A DNA stretch of 64,000 nucleotides, from assembly GCA_026182355.1 (NCBI GenBank), contig JAPFBL010000255.1, positions 2,542,001 through 2,606,000 on the forward strand. The letters are read 5' to 3'. The stretch's first letter is position 1. Each line of letters opens with the position of its first letter. This document shows positions 61,020 to 64,000 of this stretch, in pieces. The position numbers and the translations under genes were made by a program. This DNA comes from Hermatobates lingyangjiaoensis. Lineage: Eukaryota; Arthropoda; Insecta; Hemiptera; Hermatobatidae. A model generated the notes under the pieces. That model was not told the DNA's origin, did no database searches, and saw only the letters and a list, made by a program, of their open reading frames with translations.

Positions 61020-61130
61020 TTTTTAACTCTGACGAAGACCGCTCGTTTTGGTTGAAAGATCTTAGTGTCTTTTTCCCATTTCATATTGTGGTTTGATCAT
61101 TGTTCTTTCACGTGTTTATGTTAAATCTTG
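61020..61130 (+). repeat. Family A half-module
   Basis: TTTTTAACTCTGACGAAGAC, CGCTCGTTTTGGTTGAAAGA and TCTTAGTG, then TTTTTCCCATTTCATATTGT and TTTCACGTGTTTATGTTAAA. The core strands CTGACGA, GACCG and GAAA survive; helix I is reduced to ACT/AGT. No (TA)n borders this copy. Confidence 0.75.
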
Positions 61131-61152
61131 CTATTGTAGATATTTATCCATA

Positions 61153-61683
61153 TCAGCCGTTGAAGTTCTACTATTTGCTGATGATATTAATATTTATTTC
61201 AAGATCGTCAACTCTAATTGCGAATTTTTTCAACATTAAGCTAATAAACTTCTGAATTTAAGTTCTTCCAATAATCCAGTACAAATGTTTCTAGGTGTTT
61301 CCTTCTCTCGTTTAAAAATCACTATAGTATATACTTTTAAATTTAAACACTAATCTAACCCTATAGACTCTGTGCAAGATTTAAGATTGATTTTTGACTC
61401 TTAATTAACCTTAAGTATTATTGATCTAAAATTCTCTAGCAGAAAAATCCTACATTCATCATAACAAATTTGGATGACTTCAATGATTCAATTGTTACTT
61501 TCTCTACTCTTTATAAATATCACGTCTTCCAATTTCAGAATATGCCTCAACTGTTCGGAATCTACATCAAAATCATTATCAAAGTTTAATCCACCCATTC
61601 CATGTTCCTTAAGAAATTTTCCCATATCAGGCAAGATATCCTACAGGCTCATCTTGCTATTCTTTCTTTTGTGCCAAATTTAG
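61153..61683 (+). pseudogene. LINE reverse transcriptase relic
   Basis: One frame with about four stops contains SAVEVLLFADDINIYFKIVN, the intact catalytic FADD box, then ANKLLNLSSSNN and VSFSRLKITIVYTFKF. PIDSVQDLRLIFDS is the usual VxDLGVxFDS thumb-region block, then LTLS. Beyond about 61500 the frame is uncertain. The LINE clade is unresolved. It starts 20 bp after the family A half-module, and no upstream fingers/palm region is present. Confidence 0.75.
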
Positions 61684-64000
61684 TATTCATAACTCCCTTC
61701 CCATAGTACCTATTATGACATTCTATTAGTAAAGAAATAATTGAAGAAGTAACTGATTGTCTTTACCGCAATTCCCAATTACATTCTTACAAGTAATATA
61801 TTTTGAAAACTCCCAAATTATTTTACATTCCATGTCATAAAAGTAATTATTTACACACACAAAAAACACTCAATCACCTGCAACAATTAGTCCTTATTAG
61901 TATTTTTATTTCATAAAAATATCAATTCCATAATAAAATAGTAAAATTCAAAATATTCAACTAATACCGTTTATTCAAACTATTTTATTCCAACTTTAAT
62001 TGATTGAATATTTGATTTAAAATATTTTATATAATATTTATTATGTAGAGCCTTAGTGTAAGAGATATATTAGACCAATTAGGCAATTTACATGAAATGA
62101 AACAATTGATGATTTTTTTACTTATCTCTGAAAAAATTATTTTTATTTCTTTAAAAAAATCGAAAAGCTTATTTGTTTAATTTCTACTGATGTTGATTAG
62201 TGAATTATACCATTAGATCTCAAGTACTGCACTAACATGACTTAAAATAGATTAATAGAAATAGTTATTAGTTTAGTTAGGCAGTTCGATTTACTGTACC
62301 AATAAGGTACAGGTCATTTAAATTTGAATTGATTTAATTTTCAAAACACGCAACATTACTAACAGACAATTGATGCCACTAGCACAGAATCAGTAACTGT
62401 TACTTGTAACAATAACTTATTGTTTAGTTCTGCTTTTATTCTATCAACTTTACCCCAAAATTGATGTAATCCTAGGAAGGTTTTATAATAATTCATTTTC
62501 TAAGAAGAAAGTTTCTCTGAATCAAAATATTACGGAAGTAGTAGTCAATATTAGTTAATGTACTTCACCAATAAGATAATTTAATAATGAGCCTGACAAT
62601 GTCAGTAAATAACTTGGAAGTCATACAATAATACTATTATTTTATAATTGCATGGTCCCTTATATTATGTTTTATAGTGACTGTCAGATCATTATAAGCA
62701 ATTTGATATGAACATCATCCCTGAAGCATTATGCTTAAGGCTATTTTGTAGTTTTTAATTTCTTTAATGATTCAAGAACATGAACAACTTTGTCTTGACC
62801 TAAGTGACGCAGGTTCTTTAGCATTTCATATCCTCCTAAAAGATAATTAAACCATTAAAGATAACATATTGTGGATATTTATTGTGGAATGTCTGACTAA
62901 TTGAATATTTAATATTATTAAAAACATCAATTTTCTTGTAGAGAGATTTGATGTAGGGATAATGGTAATATCAGTAATGGGGGCAATTTGAGCAGGTATT
63001 CGGTACAAGCTGGTCACGGATTCTCATTTGGATGCATTGAAATGAGTTCATACAATTCAAACATCTTCAGCTCTCTTTAATGCAGACACTCTAATTGACT
63101 GTTTCATTTAAGGAATAATACAAAATATATGATAACACAACACGAAAACATAATATATGTTGTAGAAATAGCACTGCTGAGGAAACAATAATAACTTTCT
63201 TTAAACTTAAATGAAATATTATATTGTTAAGGATAGGATAGATGTTGGCGTTTACTTTTATTAAAAAAATGCTTTGCTCAATTTAAATAGAGCATCCTAA
63301 TGAACTAAAAGACAAAAGGAAACAGGATTTGGAAGTGCTTTTGAATGCTATTTATTTTGTTGTTTTGCAATCGTCAATAAAATAATACCTAATTAGATTT
63401 TATAAAAGACACTGGCCCCGACTTTGAATGTAAAGTTAGCTCTAAGTGGTTTTGTCTCTTCCAGCTGATCTCTTGAATTATCAAGGGGAAATTATGTTTA
63501 AATCTTTTTCCTGTCTTGGAGCTTTTAAAATCGTCAAGGTCCCCCCAGGAGGGGAGGAGATAAGATACTGCTAAAAGCGGAGTCCTCTTTTGTGGCCCTC
63601 TTATGAAGTAATATATGGTCGGTTAAGTTTTTGTGCCTTGACTGGCCAGCGCACAGTGGCTCTTTATGGCCCACATTATCTCATTTCTTTTTTTTATTAA
63701 CCAACCCACTTGCACAGAAAGATTAGAGCTATATTAAACTGTTGCGCTCATTCAACTTTTTTACCACTCATGAGGACACACTTTTCAGACTGCCTTTACT
63801 TTAATGACTAACGCTGTTTGTTTCCATTCTAATCATAGGCCCAACTGTAAACATATATTTAGTTAATATTTGAGATTCATAAGAACTATGCATGAAACAT
63901 TGTAGTATTCAGACATGTTAAGCATCTTTTAGTATACAATGATAAATACAGATATTTCATAATGTTAAACGTATATACTGCGTGGAACAGTGTCATGTAA
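61684..64000. other. Unassigned AT-rich region
   Basis: No gene, RNA or repeat signature recognised. The last 600 bases are slightly less AT-rich, without a supportable exon. Confidence 0.45.

Overview
The window looks like animal, most likely arthropod, intergenic DNA. It is strongly AT-rich, full of (TA)n tracts, and has no open reading frame longer than about 165 codons. I could not support a single host protein-coding gene. What can be recognised is decayed transposable elements, simple and tandem repeats, one 5S rRNA pseudogene and a large set of short palindromic modules. The arthropod call rests on a Jockey-type LINE reverse transcriptase fragment, two mariner lineages, a Helitron and abundant Penelope-like elements (PLEs). 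It is an inference; I cannot name a species.

The dominant system is the PLEs. Six coding fragments survive. Three N-terminal pieces lie at 17448-17636, 27319-27465 and 58562-58783. Three C-terminal GIY-YIG/tail pieces lie at 33031-33260, 40647-40812 and 56612-57109. Around them, and at many other places, sit short non-coding modules, usually head-to-head inverted and nearly always bounded by (TA)n. Several modules fold on paper as minimal type I hammerhead ribozymes: a CTGANGA strand, a hairpin, GAAA, a tiny helix III, a cleavage nucleotide, and flanks that pair flush as helix I. The clearest are the palindromes at about 7.7, 8.3, 14.0 and 28.1 kb (two opposed ribozymes each) and single copies at 17591-17631 and 56234-56270.

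Layout. 0-7.4 kb: featureless AT-rich DNA with one PLE remnant at 0.4 kb. 7.4-8.6 kb: a dense cluster of PLE palindromes. 10-14.2 kb: scattered PLE modules and a (TA)n(GT)n tract. 15.8-16.4 kb: Jockey-type LINE relic. 16.6-18.5 kb: PLE modules and an N-terminal fragment. 19.1-19.7 kb: Tigger/pogo-like non-autonomous element. 21.7-22.6 kb: a complete-ended but internally deleted mariner. 23.6 kb: (CA)50. 23.9 kb: 5S pseudogene. 25.2-25.6 kb: four copies of a ~130-bp tandem repeat. 27.3-28.3 kb: PLE cluster. 33 kb: PLE GIY-YIG relic. 34.5-36.4 kb: a 43-bp minisatellite of about 44 units. 39.1-40.9 kb: PLE cluster with a 161-bp-arm near-perfect hairpin. 44-46 kb and 49.5-50.1 kb: diverged direct repeats. 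53.6-54.8 kb: Helitron 3' end with helicase relic. 55.5 kb: second mariner relic. 56-59.1 kb: PLE cluster with a second long hairpin. 61 kb: LINE reverse transcriptase relic. The remaining DNA shows nothing I can assign.

Nothing here works as an operon or a pathway. The biological story is repeated insertion and decay of PLEs into TA-repeat DNA, leaving hairpins and ribozyme-like motifs behind.
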